Origin: CBFGWV01 sp965652545
GTDB taxonomy: Bacteria; Pseudomonadota; Gammaproteobacteria; Competibacterales; Competibacteraceae
DNA length: 10,953 bases
Assembly (NCBI GenBank): GCA_965652545.1
Contig: CBFGWV010000164.1
Coordinates: forward strand, 1 to 10,953
Direction of reading: 5' to 3'
This document shows, piece by piece, positions 1-6,695 of the stretch. Below the pieces are notes generated by a model. It was not told the origin of the DNA. It ran no database searches and saw nothing but the letters and a program-made list of their open reading frames with translations. Each line of letters begins with the position of its first letter. The stretch's first letter is position 1. The position numbers and the translations under genes were made by a program.

Positions 1-713
1 AGCCCCAGGCCGAGGAAGCCCAGCACACCGATGGTGATGATGACGTAGCCCATGCGCAGGCAGGCGTCGACGATCAACGGGCCACGGGCGTTGGGGAGGA
101 TCTCCACCAGCATGATGTACCAGTTGGACTCCCCACGGGTCTGCGCCGCGGCGACGTAGTCGCGGTTGCGCAAGTCCAGCGTCAGCCCGCGCACGATACG
201 CATGATGCCCGGCGCACTGGCGAAGGTAATGGCGACGATGATGTTGAAACCCGAGGCGCCCACCGTGGTGATGATCACGATGTACAACACCAGCACCGGG
301 AAGGAGAGAATGATGTCGCTGATGCGCGAGAGCACATCGTCGGTGAGGCCGCGCATGTAGCCCGAGGCCAAGCCCATCAAAATGCCCACGGTATAGGCCA
401 CGAACGTCGCCAGCGGTGCGTAGAACAGCACCGTGCGCGCGCCCCAGACGATGCGCGAGAGGATATCCCGCCCCAGGTGATCGGTCCCCAGCCAGAAGGT
501 TTCCCCGCCCGGGCCGGTCACGAACGGCTTCTGGAACGGCGGAAACGGCTGGTTGGGGTCATAAGGGGCGAGCCACGGTGCGAACAGCGCGACGAAGACC
601 CAGAACAGGATGATCGTCGCGCCGATCACCCCCACCGGCGACTCGCGCAGCAGCAGGATATTCTTCAGCAGCGGGAAGCGGCGCACCTTGAATTCTTTGG
701 CGGTCACGGACAT
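1..713 (-). CDS. DppC-type ABC transporter inner-membrane permease (5' part, runs off the left edge)
   Basis: This is one of the two membrane channel subunits of a peptide-type ABC importer, acting in the cytoplasmic membrane with the DppB-like protein encoded just upstream. About 237 residues are visible. The N-terminus (MSVTAKEFKVRRF) precedes a first membrane helix (VGVIGATIILFWVFVALFAP). The family signature FWLGTDHLGRDILSRIVWGA follows, then further helices, then the EAA coupling loop with its central Gly near residue 194 (AAQTRGE) and the expected NARGPLIVD. The ATG at 713 is chosen because GAGGAG lies about 6 bases before it and it starts 10 bases after the stop of the upstream gene, so the two are probably co-transcribed and translationally linked. 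Family members are about 280-300 residues, so only the last helices are missing. The peptide/nickel permease family is clear; the substrate cannot be read from the sequence. Confidence 0.93.
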   Translation of the reverse strand, partial: MSVTAKEFKVRRFPLLKNILLLRESPVGVIGATIILFWVFVALFAPWLAPYDPNQPFPPFQKPFVTGPGGETFWLGTDHLGRDILSRIVWGARTVLFYAPLATFVAYTVGILMGLASGYMRGLTDDVLSRISDIILSFPVLVLYIVIITTVGASGFNIIVAITFASAPGIMRIVRGLTLDLRNRDYVAAAQTRGESNWYIMLVEILPNARGPLIVDACLRMGYVIITIGVLGFLGLG

Positions 714-723
714 GGACGGCTCC

Positions 724-1656
724 TCAGCTGAAGCGGATGCGTGGGTTGAGGAAGGTGTATCCGATATCCGCGATGGTCTGCGTGGCCACCGCCACGAAGA
801 CCGCCACCATCGCGCACGCCTCGATGAGGTAGATATCCTGGTTCAAGCTGGCCTCCAGGAGCAGGGCACCGAAACCTTTGTAGGCGAAGAACACCTCGAC
901 CACGATCACCCCGGACAGCAGCCAGTTGATCTGCAGCATGATCACCGTGAACGGCGTGATCAGCGCATTGCGCAACGCGTGTTTGAGGATGACCTGCCGG
1001 TAGGGCAGGCCCTTGAGTACGGCGGTACGGATGTAGTGCTGCTGCATGACCTCGACCATCGAGGCCCGCGTCATGCGCGCGACGTAACCCACGTCGTAGA
1101 GCACCAGCACCATCACCGGCAGCACGAGCTGCTCCCATCGGAACCCGCCGCTCATCCCGCTGGTTCCCGGCAGCCAGCCCAGCCAGAAAACGAAGATCGC
1201 CGAGAGGAATACGGCGCTGGCGAACTCGGGGATGGAGGTGAAGAAGATACTGCCGACCGAGATGCTGCGGTCGAGGTACGAGCCCTCGCGCATGCCCGCG
1301 AGCACACCGAGCACCAGCGACAAGGGTATCAATATGGCAAAGACGCACCCGGCGAGGATCGCCGTGTTGGCCAGCCGCGGCCAGAGAATGTCCGACACCG
1401 GCACCTTGAAACGCACCGATTCGCCGAAGTCGCCCCGCACCAGATCGGCCACCCAGCTGACGTAACGCACCATCACCGGGCGGTTGTAGCCGTTGTCCTC
1501 CAGCCAGATCTGGCGCTGTTCCTGGGAGGTGTACGGCCCCAGCACCTTGACCGCTACGTTTTCCACGTTCAGTTCGAGCAGGAGAAACAGAAGCAGCGAA
1601 ACGACCACCATGGTCAACACCATGAAGCCCACGCGCTTGAGAATCAGATTGAGCAT
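724..1656 (-). CDS. DppB-type ABC transporter inner-membrane permease
   Basis: This is the second permease subunit of the peptide-type ABC importer, 310 residues long and near the usual family length. The N-terminus MLNLILKRVGFMVLTMVVVSLLLFLLLEL is the typical first helix of DppB proteins, which is why I start at 1656; an in-frame ATG at 1734 would add 26 non-conserved residues. The family-typical region YVSWVADLVRGDFGESVRF is present, followed by several membrane helices. The EAA coupling loop has its Gly at about residue 216 (RTAVLKGLPYRQVILKHALR), and the C-terminus FLNPRIRFS is standard for the family. No strong Shine-Dalgarno is visible before 1656 (only AAAGA), which fits low expression behind the hairpin at 1897-1925. 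It forms an operon with the binding protein upstream and the DppC-like gene downstream. The transported compound is unknown; peptides are the default guess. Confidence 0.93.
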   Translation of the reverse strand: MLNLILKRVGFMVLTMVVVSLLLFLLLELNVENVAVKVLGPYTSQEQRQIWLEDNGYNRPVMVRYVSWVADLVRGDFGESVRFKVPVSDILWPRLANTAILAGCVFAILIPLSLVLGVLAGMREGSYLDRSISVGSIFFTSIPEFASAVFLSAIFVFWLGWLPGTSGMSGGFRWEQLVLPVMVLVLYDVGYVARMTRASMVEVMQQHYIRTAVLKGLPYRQVILKHALRNALITPFTVIMLQINWLLSGVIVVEVFFAYKGFGALLLEASLNQDIYLIEACAMVAVFVAVATQTIADIGYTFLNPRIRFS

Positions 1657-1931
1657 CGTCTTTGGCCCGAGGTCATGGCCGGGGGATCCGATACGGGCGG
1701 CATCCCGGCGTGGCTCCCTGCGCGCGCCATACACCGCGCGCTGGAGATTCGTTGTTGTGTGTTGCCATCCTCGTCGGCAGCGGCCACATGGCGTGAGCCG
1801 CCGTCTGCGCCGTCACGGATTCAGGGATCAAAGAGCCGGCCGAACAAGCCCTTGGGTAAACCTGGACCCGGTCCATCCATGGTGAGCAGCACAACGCCCC
1901 CGCGGCGCTCGAGGCGCCGCGGGGGGCCGGA
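1657..1931. other. Intergenic gap inside the ABC operon
   Basis: These 275 bases separate the binding-protein and dppB-like genes. Apart from the stem-loop at 1897-1925 I see no gene. A 73-codon minus-strand frame exists here but has no recognisable motif, and its start overlaps the stem-loop side of the gap. No convincing separate promoter for the permeases was found. Confidence 0.5.
1897..1925 (-). terminator. GC-rich stem-loop between binding-protein and permease genes
   Basis: A perfect 12-bp inverted repeat (CCCCCGCGGCGC / GCGCCGCGGGGG) with a 5-base loop begins 6 bases after the stop codon of the binding-protein gene. On the minus strand it is not followed by a T run, so it is a poor classical terminator. 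In ABC operons, a stem-loop at this place usually stabilises the upstream binding-protein mRNA and lowers read-through into the permeases. That is the role I infer here. Confidence 0.65.
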
Positions 1932-3635
1932 TCAGGACTCGATCCAGGTATCGTTGAACTGGTGATAACGGGTCGGATGCGCCCGATAGTTGTGCACCTT
2001 GTCCGAATGCGCCATCAGCACCGAGCGGAAGAACGGCTGCACCATGATGGCGTCGTCCTGGAGGATCTTCTCGACGACCTCCATCTGCTTCTTGCGCTCC
2101 GCCACATCGACCATGGCCTCGGCCTTGGCCAGCTCAGCGTCGAACTGCGGGTTGGAGTAGCTGCACTCGTTCCAGGGCACACCGGACTTGTACGCCAGGG
2201 CAAGCACCATGACGCCCAGCGGGCGATGGGTCCAGGAGGTGATGCTGAACGGGGCCTTGTCCCAGATCTCCCAGTACTGTGCGGCCGGCAGGACGTTCAC
2301 GTTGATGGTGATGCCGGCGGCGGAGCACTGCTCCTTGAGCACGACCAGGGAGTCCTGCTCCCACTTGCCCTCGGTGTTGCCGGCGATGCACTCGACCGTC
2401 AAGCCTTCCTGACCGGCCTCTTTGAGCAGCGCCTTGGCCTCCTCGATGTTGCGCTCCAGCAGCGGCAGCTCGGCGTACTCGGGGTGGATCTGCGCCACAT
2501 GGTGGTTCTGGCCCAGGGTCCCCAGCCCGCGGTAGGCGCGCTCCAGGATGACCGCGTTGTCGGCGCACTTGACGATGGCCTTGCGCACGCGGATGTCGTC
2601 GAAGGGCTTCTCGGTGACCTTGAAGCGGATCACGCCGGTCTGCGCGGTGGGGGCCTCGCCGATGACGATGTTGGGGAACTGGCGGGCCGCGTCGACCACG
2701 GAGATGTCCAGGTTGTAGACCGCATCGACCTGGCCGGAGGCCATGGCCGCGACCACCGCCTGGGCATCGGAGCCGACATCGATGTAGTGGATCTCGTCCA
2801 GGTACACCTCACCGCCCCAGTACGGCTCGCTACGCTTGCGCAGCCGGCAGCTCTCGCCCACACGCAGCTCGGCCAGCTCGTAGGGGCCGGTGCCGATGGG
2901 GTTTTTGGTCAGGTCGCCGCCCATCTTGTCGAAGTCGCGATGGACGATGGCCGTGGGGTAGTTATAGAGGTTTTCGGGAATCGCCAGCACGGGGCTGTTG
3001 AGCTTGATCTTGACGGTGTGCTCGTCGATCTTCTCGATCGCGCCGGGAATCATGCGCTTGGACATCACCGGCTTGCCCTCGGCGTCCTTCTCGCCGGAGT
3101 CGACCTCCTCGAGCATGGCCGAGAACAGGCCCTGGTTGGACGAGCCGGTCTTGGGGTCCAGCCAGCGGGTGAAGTTGAACACGACGTCATCGGCGTTGAA
3201 GTCGTCGCCGTTGGACCATTTCACGCCCTGGCGCAGGTGGAAGGTCCACTCGGTGAGATCGTCGTTGGGCTCCCAGCTCTCGGCGAGATAGGGACGGGTG
3301 AGGTTGTCCGGGCCGGTGATGGTGAGGTACTCGACGATGTGCCGGGCCTGGTTGGACTTTTCAGTCCAGTCGAAGGTGGCCGGGTCGGTCATCTCCTGGA
3401 CCTGCATCGCCACGCGCAGGGTGCCGCCTTTCTGCGGCTCCTGCGCCCGGGCGGTGGAGATCATGCCGGTATCGACACCGAGCACCGCCCCCACCACGCC
3501 ATAGGCGGCCGGGACGGTCATACCCAGCAGGGTAACCGTGCGCAGGAATTCACGGCGGGACATTTTTCCGGATTTCAGGTCTTCGATCAGCCCCGGAATC
3601 TTCGGGTGCAGAGTGGGCTCATTGGTCTTGGCCAT
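1932..3635 (-). CDS. Tat-exported extracellular solute-binding protein, family 5 (DppA/OppA type)
   Basis: This 567-residue periplasmic protein captures the substrate (probably a peptide or similar compound) and delivers it to the permeases encoded downstream. The signal peptide is of the twin-arginine kind: SRREFLR with R27-R28, a hydrophobic stretch, and a likely cleavage after A64 (ARA before QEPQKGG). The mature start KGGTLRVAMQ, the strings PYLAESWEPNDDLTEWTFHL and RQGVKWSNGDDFNADDVVF, and the later NPIGTGPYEL are typical of the SBP_bac_5 family. The start at 3635 follows GGAGA at 9-base spacing. An alternative ATG at residue 25 lies directly before the twin-arginine motif, and in-frame ATGs further upstream up to 3767 give Pro/Arg/Ala-rich junk. 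Length is normal for the family. It is first in the operon, consistent with needing the most copies. Specificity is not decidable by eye. Confidence 0.93.
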   Translation of the reverse strand: MAKTNEPTLHPKIPGLIEDLKSGKMSRREFLRTVTLLGMTVPAAYGVVGAVLGVDTGMISTARAQEPQKGGTLRVAMQVQEMTDPATFDWTEKSNQARHIVEYLTITGPDNLTRPYLAESWEPNDDLTEWTFHLRQGVKWSNGDDFNADDVVFNFTRWLDPKTGSSNQGLFSAMLEEVDSGEKDAEGKPVMSKRMIPGAIEKIDEHTVKIKLNSPVLAIPENLYNYPTAIVHRDFDKMGGDLTKNPIGTGPYELAELRVGESCRLRKRSEPYWGGEVYLDEIHYIDVGSDAQAVVAAMASGQVDAVYNLDISVVDAARQFPNIVIGEAPTAQTGVIRFKVTEKPFDDIRVRKAIVKCADNAVILERAYRGLGTLGQNHHVAQIHPEYAELPLLERNIEEAKALLKEAGQEGLTVECIAGNTEGKWEQDSLVVLKEQCSAAGITINVNVLPAAQYWEIWDKAPFSITSWTHRPLGVMVLALAYKSGVPWNECSYSNPQFDAELAKAEAMVDVAERKKQMEVVEKILQDDAIMVQPFFRSVLMAHSDKVHNYRAHPTRYHQFNDTWIES

Positions 3636-3682
3636 GCCTTGGTTTCTCCAGTGGACGGTTAGTGATGACGCTTGGAATGGAT

Positions 3683-3700
3683 CGGCAGCTGCTGCTGCCG
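3683..3700 (-). promoter_or_regulatory. Leader hairpin upstream of binding-protein gene
   Basis: A 7-bp perfect inverted repeat (CGGCAGC / GCTGCCG) with a 4-base loop (TGCT) lies about 48 bases before the binding-protein start codon. If transcribed in the minus-strand leader it would form a small stable hairpin. A role in mRNA stability is possible, but it could also be chance in GC-rich DNA. Confidence 0.3.
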
Positions 3701-3827
3701 TTGACGGCGGACGCCCGCGAAGGCCCCTCCGACGCCGGTTGTGAAAGTGCGGAACGACCCAAGGCACCCGGGTTCGCCGAACGACGGGTGGTACGATCCG
3801 GACCGCTTACGCTGCGTTTTTTCACCA

Positions 3828-3852
3828 TCACAGCTTTCAAGATAGATCACAA
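3828..3852. promoter_or_regulatory. Two direct ATCACA motifs, possible CRP/Vfr-like half-sites
   Basis: ATCACAG at 3827-3833 and ATCACAA at 3846-3852 repeat in the same direction 19 bases apart, about two helical turns. Each contains TCACA, half of a CRP-type site (TGTGA-N6-TCACA). The partner half for the second (TTCAA at 3836-3840) matches poorly. Catabolite control of either operon is conceivable but not demonstrated. Confidence 0.25.
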
Positions 3853-3881
3853 GCCAGCGGGCCTTGATTCCAAATCGACCC

Positions 3882-3893
3882 ATACTTGAGTAT
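3882..3893. promoter_or_regulatory. Inverted repeat ATACT-TG-AGTAT, candidate operator
   Basis: Two 5-bp arms (ATACT and AGTAT) form a dyad around a 2-base centre in the AT-richer middle of the divergent region. It lies about 34 bases before the TATAAG box at 3927-3932. Symmetry and location suit a dimeric regulator, but I do not recognise it as any known operator. Confidence 0.3.
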
Positions 3894-3987
3894 CTGCGAC
3901 CGTACGCCGACGATTTCCGCGTCTTCTATAAGGGTAGTCGATACGGCTGCACATGCTGCCGGTGGGCTTGTGCAAGACCTGTTCGGC

Positions 3988-4011
3988 GGTTCGCAAGACA
4001 TGCGGCGAACC
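3988..4011 (+). promoter_or_regulatory. Hairpin in the leader of the signalling operon
   Basis: A 7-bp perfect stem (GGTTCGC / GCGAACC) encloses a 10-base loop. It ends 77 bases before the receiver start codon and would lie within the mRNA if transcription starts near the TATAAG box at 3927-3932. No T run follows, so it is not a classical terminator. Its role is unknown. Confidence 0.3.
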
Positions 4012-4088
4012 CTTACGCAAATGCGGGCTAGACTCAGGTCGTGGGCGCAACAAACGCAGCCGGACCGGCGCCGGCGGGGGAAGTCGCT

Positions 4089-4460
4089 ATGACCCGTGTA
4101 ATGGTGGTCGACGATGAGCCGAACATCGTTCTATCGCTTGAATTCCTGATGCAGCAAGCCGGGTTCGAGGTGGTGACGGCCGCCGATGGCGAGACCGCCC
4201 TGCGGCTGGTGGACGAGGGTGCGCCGGACCTCATGTTGCTGGACATCAGTCTGCCGGGGCTCAGCGGGTTCGAGGTGCTCTCGCGCCTGCGCGCCGATGG
4301 CCGCTTCGCCCGCCTGCCGATCATCATGCTCACCGCCCACGGGCGCGAGGTGGAGCGGGAGAAAGGCATGGCCCTGGGCGCTGACGACTATGTCACCAAG
4401 CCTTTCTCCACCCGTCAGCTGGTGGACAAGGTACGGGCGCTGCTGGAGCCCGGAGACTGA
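4089..4460 (+). CDS. Single-domain (CheY-like) response regulator
   Basis: This is a 123-residue stand-alone receiver that takes a phosphoryl group from a histidine kinase, most likely the symporter-kinase encoded at the end of the same operon. All key residues are in place: the acidic pair D8-D9 (VVDDE), phospho-acceptor D52 (LMLLDISLPG), T82 (IIMLTAHG) and K104 (DYVTKPFS). There is no DNA-binding or enzymatic output domain; the protein ends straight after the last receiver helix. The ATG at 4089 is preferred because GGGGGAAG lies at good spacing and the receiver fold starts directly (MTRVMVVDDEP). An earlier in-frame ATG at 4041 would add 16 non-conserved residues. The next gene starts 4 bases after its stop. 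It probably acts by protein-protein contact or as a phosphate sink. The receiver identity is secure; the partner is inference. Confidence 0.93.
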   Translation: MTRVMVVDDEPNIVLSLEFLMQQAGFEVVTAADGETALRLVDEGAPDLMLLDISLPGLSGFEVLSRLRADGRFARLPIIMLTAHGREVEREKGMALGADDYVTKPFSTRQLVDKVRALLEPGD

Positions 4461-4464
4461 CGAT

Positions 4465-6495
4465 ATGCCGGGTCGCCAAGGCTTGGTGGGCATCTGGCTG
4501 CTGACCTGGGGCAGTTTGCTGTTCGCCGGGTTGCTGACGGCATTGTGGCTCGATGGGCAGCTCGCCCCCGCCGGCACCGAGCGGGCGCTGCTGTGGGTCC
4601 TGGCCGCTCTGCCCGGCGGCATGGTGGCAATCGCAGGCCCGCTGCTGGAGCGCCGGCTGCTGGCACCGCTGCGCCACTTGGCGGTACAACTGGACCGCTG
4701 GAGCGCCGCCCCCGATGCACGCGAAGACTTCCCGCCGGAAGGCTGGCTGTCGGCGCTGGCCGGTCCGCTGCAAGCGGTGCGTGACCTGTGGCGACACGAC
4801 CGCGGCGCGCTGGTGGACGCCCGCGACGATGGTGCACGCGAGGCCGACCGCATCCGGCGCGAACTCGAGGCCGTGCTCCAGGCCCTGGATCTGCCGTTGA
4901 TCCTGGTCGACCGTCACCAGCGCCTGCTGATGTTCAACCCCGCGGCGAGCCAGCTGCTGGAAGGCGAACACGGTTTGGGGCTCGGCCGCCGCCTGGACGG
5001 GCTGTTGCCGGCCAGCAGCCTCAGCGACGCGCTGGCCCAGATCGCCATGGCGCACGGCCACCGCGGCGAGATCCTCATCCCGCTGCGCGGGCGCTGGCTG
5101 CGTTGCACGCTGCACCGGGTCGGCGGTGCCCACGGCGAGGTGCTCATCAGCCTGGAGGACAGCACCCGCCAGCAAGCCGCCGAGCGGCAGTGGCGGGAGC
5201 CGCTCAGCCGCCTGCTTCCGGCGCTGCGGCGCAATGCCGCCGCCTTGCGCATCGGCAGTGAAGCGCTGCGCAACACCGCGGCGCAAGACCCGCTGCGCGA
5301 GAAGCTGGAGCTGGTGCTGGAGACCGAAAGCCAGGCACTGGCCGGCAGTGTCCAGCGCCTGGCCGGGCTGATCGAGGCGGCCCAACAGCACGACTCGCAA
5401 CTGCACGACACCTGGTCCAACGACATCTGGACCATGCTCGCACCGGCCGCCACCCGCCTGGGCGTGGGCATCACGCCCATCGGCATCCCCGCCTGGCTGC
5501 GCGCCGATGCCCCCAGCCTGCTGGCGATGCTCGAACGGGTCATCGAACGCCTCGCCGATGCCCTCGGTGTGCACGCCTTCGACGCTGAGGTCCGCCTGGG
5601 CAACCGTCGTGTCTACCTGGACCTGGTATGGCCGGGAAAGGCCCTGGATGAGCGCCTGCTCGTGCGCTGGCGAGCACTGCAATTGGCCGATGCACCGCTG
5701 GCGCCCACGGTCGAGGATGTGTTGCTGCAGCACGACAGCGACTGGTGGAGCCTGACCGAGGGCGAGTACGGGCGGCTGCGTATCCCCTTGCCCGCGGCGG
5801 TGCGGGTGGGCCCGCCGGCACCGCACCCGCCGCCACGCCCCGAGTTGCATGACTTCAGCATCGCCGAATTGCCGCCACCGGATGCCGAACTGGCGGCGCG
5901 CGCGCTGCGCCACCTTGAGGTCGTGGTCATCGACACCGAAACCACCGGGCTGAACCTCGCCCGCGGCGACAGCGTCGTCAGCATCGGTGCCTGTCGGGTG
6001 GTCGGTGGCCGCCTGCTGGCCAGCGAGGTTTTCGACCGACGGGTCAACCCACAGCGCCCCATCCCGCCGGAAAGCACCCGCTTCCACGGCCTGACCGATG
6101 CGGACGTCGAGGGCGCCCCGCCGCTGGCGGTGGTGCTGCCGCAGTTGCGTGCCTTCATCGGCGACGCGGTGCTGCTGGCGCACAACGCCGCCTTCGACCT
6201 CACGGCCTTGCGCCAGGGCGAGACGGCGGCGGATGTGCGCTTCGACATGCCGGTGCTGGACACCTGGCTGCTGGCACGCGGCCTGGGCGAGCCGCGCCCG
6301 CCCGGCTACGGCCTGGACGAGTTGGCCGAGCACTACGGCTTGTGCTTCCCACCCGGGACGCGGCATACCGCGCTGGGCGATGCGCGGGTAACCGCCGAGC
6401 TGTGGCTGGCCCTGCTGCCGCGCCTGGCCGAGCGCGGCACGCAAACCCTGGAACAAGCACTGGCCTTGCAACGGCAGGCGGAACAGGCGCCATGA
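4465..6495 (+). CDS. Membrane-anchored PAS protein with C-terminal DnaQ-like DEDDh 3'-5' exonuclease
   Basis: This 676-residue fusion has two N-terminal membrane helices (about 7-29 and 41-61), a charged helical stretch, and a PAS-like domain (about 133-240, starting ELEAVLQALDLPLILVD). A middle segment (about 243-445) resembles a histidine-kinase core but lacks its catalytic residues, and a Pro-rich linker (449-461) follows. The C-terminal exonuclease (about 485-670) carries all three Exo motifs: IDTETTGL (D490, E492), HNAAFD (D578) and RHTALGD (H634, D639), the complete DEDDh set. It should remove nucleotides from 3' ends of DNA or RNA at the inner face of the membrane. The start at 4465 follows CGGAGA by about 8-9 bases and lies 4 bases after the receiver stop; the end overlaps the next gene by ATGA. 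Exonuclease identity is firm. The natural substrate, and whether PAS or receiver input controls it, is unknown. Confidence 0.9.
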   Translation: MPGRQGLVGIWLLTWGSLLFAGLLTALWLDGQLAPAGTERALLWVLAALPGGMVAIAGPLLERRLLAPLRHLAVQLDRWSAAPDAREDFPPEGWLSALAGPLQAVRDLWRHDRGALVDARDDGAREADRIRRELEAVLQALDLPLILVDRHQRLLMFNPAASQLLEGEHGLGLGRRLDGLLPASSLSDALAQIAMAHGHRGEILIPLRGRWLRCTLHRVGGAHGEVLISLEDSTRQQAAERQWREPLSRLLPALRRNAAALRIGSEALRNTAAQDPLREKLELVLETESQALAGSVQRLAGLIEAAQQHDSQLHDTWSNDIWTMLAPAATRLGVGITPIGIPAWLRADAPSLLAMLERVIERLADALGVHAFDAEVRLGNRRVYLDLVWPGKALDERLLVRWRALQLADAPLAPTVEDVLLQHDSDWWSLTEGEYGRLRIPLPAAVRVGPPAPHPPPRPELHDFSIAELPPPDAELAARALRHLEVVVIDTETTGLNLARGDSVVSIGACRVVGGRLLASEVFDRRVNPQRPIPPESTRFHGLTDADVEGAPPLAVVLPQLRAFIGDAVLLAHNAAFDLTALRQGETAADVRFDMPVLDTWLLARGLGEPRPPGYGLDELAEHYGLCFPPGTRHTALGDARVTAELWLALLPRLAERGTQTLEQALALQRQAEQAP

Positions 6496-6695
6496 AACCA
6501 CGGCCCTCGGGTGCCCGCCTGGTGGCGCTGACAGTACTGGCCGCGCTGTTGTTCTCGCCGCCGCTGCTGCCGCTGTTCGACCGCCCGGCCGCCAGCGGGC
6601 TGTCCTGGCTGCCCTTGTATGTCTTCGTCGCCTGGTTGGCGGTCATCGGGCTGGCCGCGTGGATGCTCGAACGGAAGCCGCCGGATGAGGACTGA
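6492..6695 (+). CDS. Small two-helix membrane protein, companion of the symporter-kinase
   Basis: This 67-residue protein has two predicted membrane helices (about 9-28 and 37-59), a basic N-terminus (MKPRPSGAR) and a charged C-terminus (ERKPPDED), suggesting both ends face the cytoplasm. Its ATG overlaps the exonuclease stop (ATGA), and its last 11 bases overlap the kinase start, so translation is coupled on both sides; this strongly supports a real gene. I recall small proteins of this shape, with a PPLLPLFDRP-like turn between the helices, encoded directly before symporter-type kinases in other proteobacteria. They also resemble the short subunits (DUF485/DUF3311/DUF4212-like) that accompany sodium:solute symporters. 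A role as an accessory subunit of the kinase's transporter domain is inference. The exact family is not assigned. Confidence 0.8.
   Translation: MKPRPSGARLVALTVLAALLFSPPLLPLFDRPAASGLSWLPLYVFVAWLAVIGLAAWMLERKPPDED

Larger units (their letters stand above)
3636..4088. promoter_or_regulatory. Divergent control region between ABC operon and signalling operon
   Basis: This 453-base non-coding stretch lies between divergent start codons, so promoters for both directions should be here. It is visibly more AT-rich around 3815-3935 than the genes. On the plus strand the best -10 candidate is TATAAG at 3927-3932, without a good -35, which would give a leader of roughly 150 bases before the receiver gene. 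No convincing minus-strand -35/-10 pair was found. Candidate regulator sites and hairpins inside are listed separately. Short open frames on both strands here have no recognisable content. Confidence 0.5.

Noticed and set aside
1673..1894. 73-codon minus-strand frame in the gap before the dppB-like gene
   Set aside because: No recognisable motif and no convincing ribosome binding site; overlaps the proposed dppB start only through an extended frame.
610..1965. 451-codon plus-strand open frame over the permease region
   Set aside because: His/Asp/Arg-rich shadow of the DppB-like gene; no membrane or domain pattern.
1962..3662. 566-codon plus-strand open frame antisense to the binding-protein gene
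   Set aside because: Composition is dominated by Leu, Val, Gly, His and Asp as expected of a GC-rich reverse frame; the minus strand encodes a clear family-5 binding protein with signal peptide.
3965..3985. Possible sigma-54 promoter on the minus strand (GG-N10-GC)
   Set aside because: The spacing fits, but the -12 part reads AAGC instead of TTGC and the -24 part lacks TGGCAC, so the match is too weak.
4393..6501. 702-codon minus-strand open frame
   Set aside because: Gln/Arg/Ala/Gly-rich with no motif; it mirrors the PAS-exonuclease gene, which has a complete DEDDh active site.
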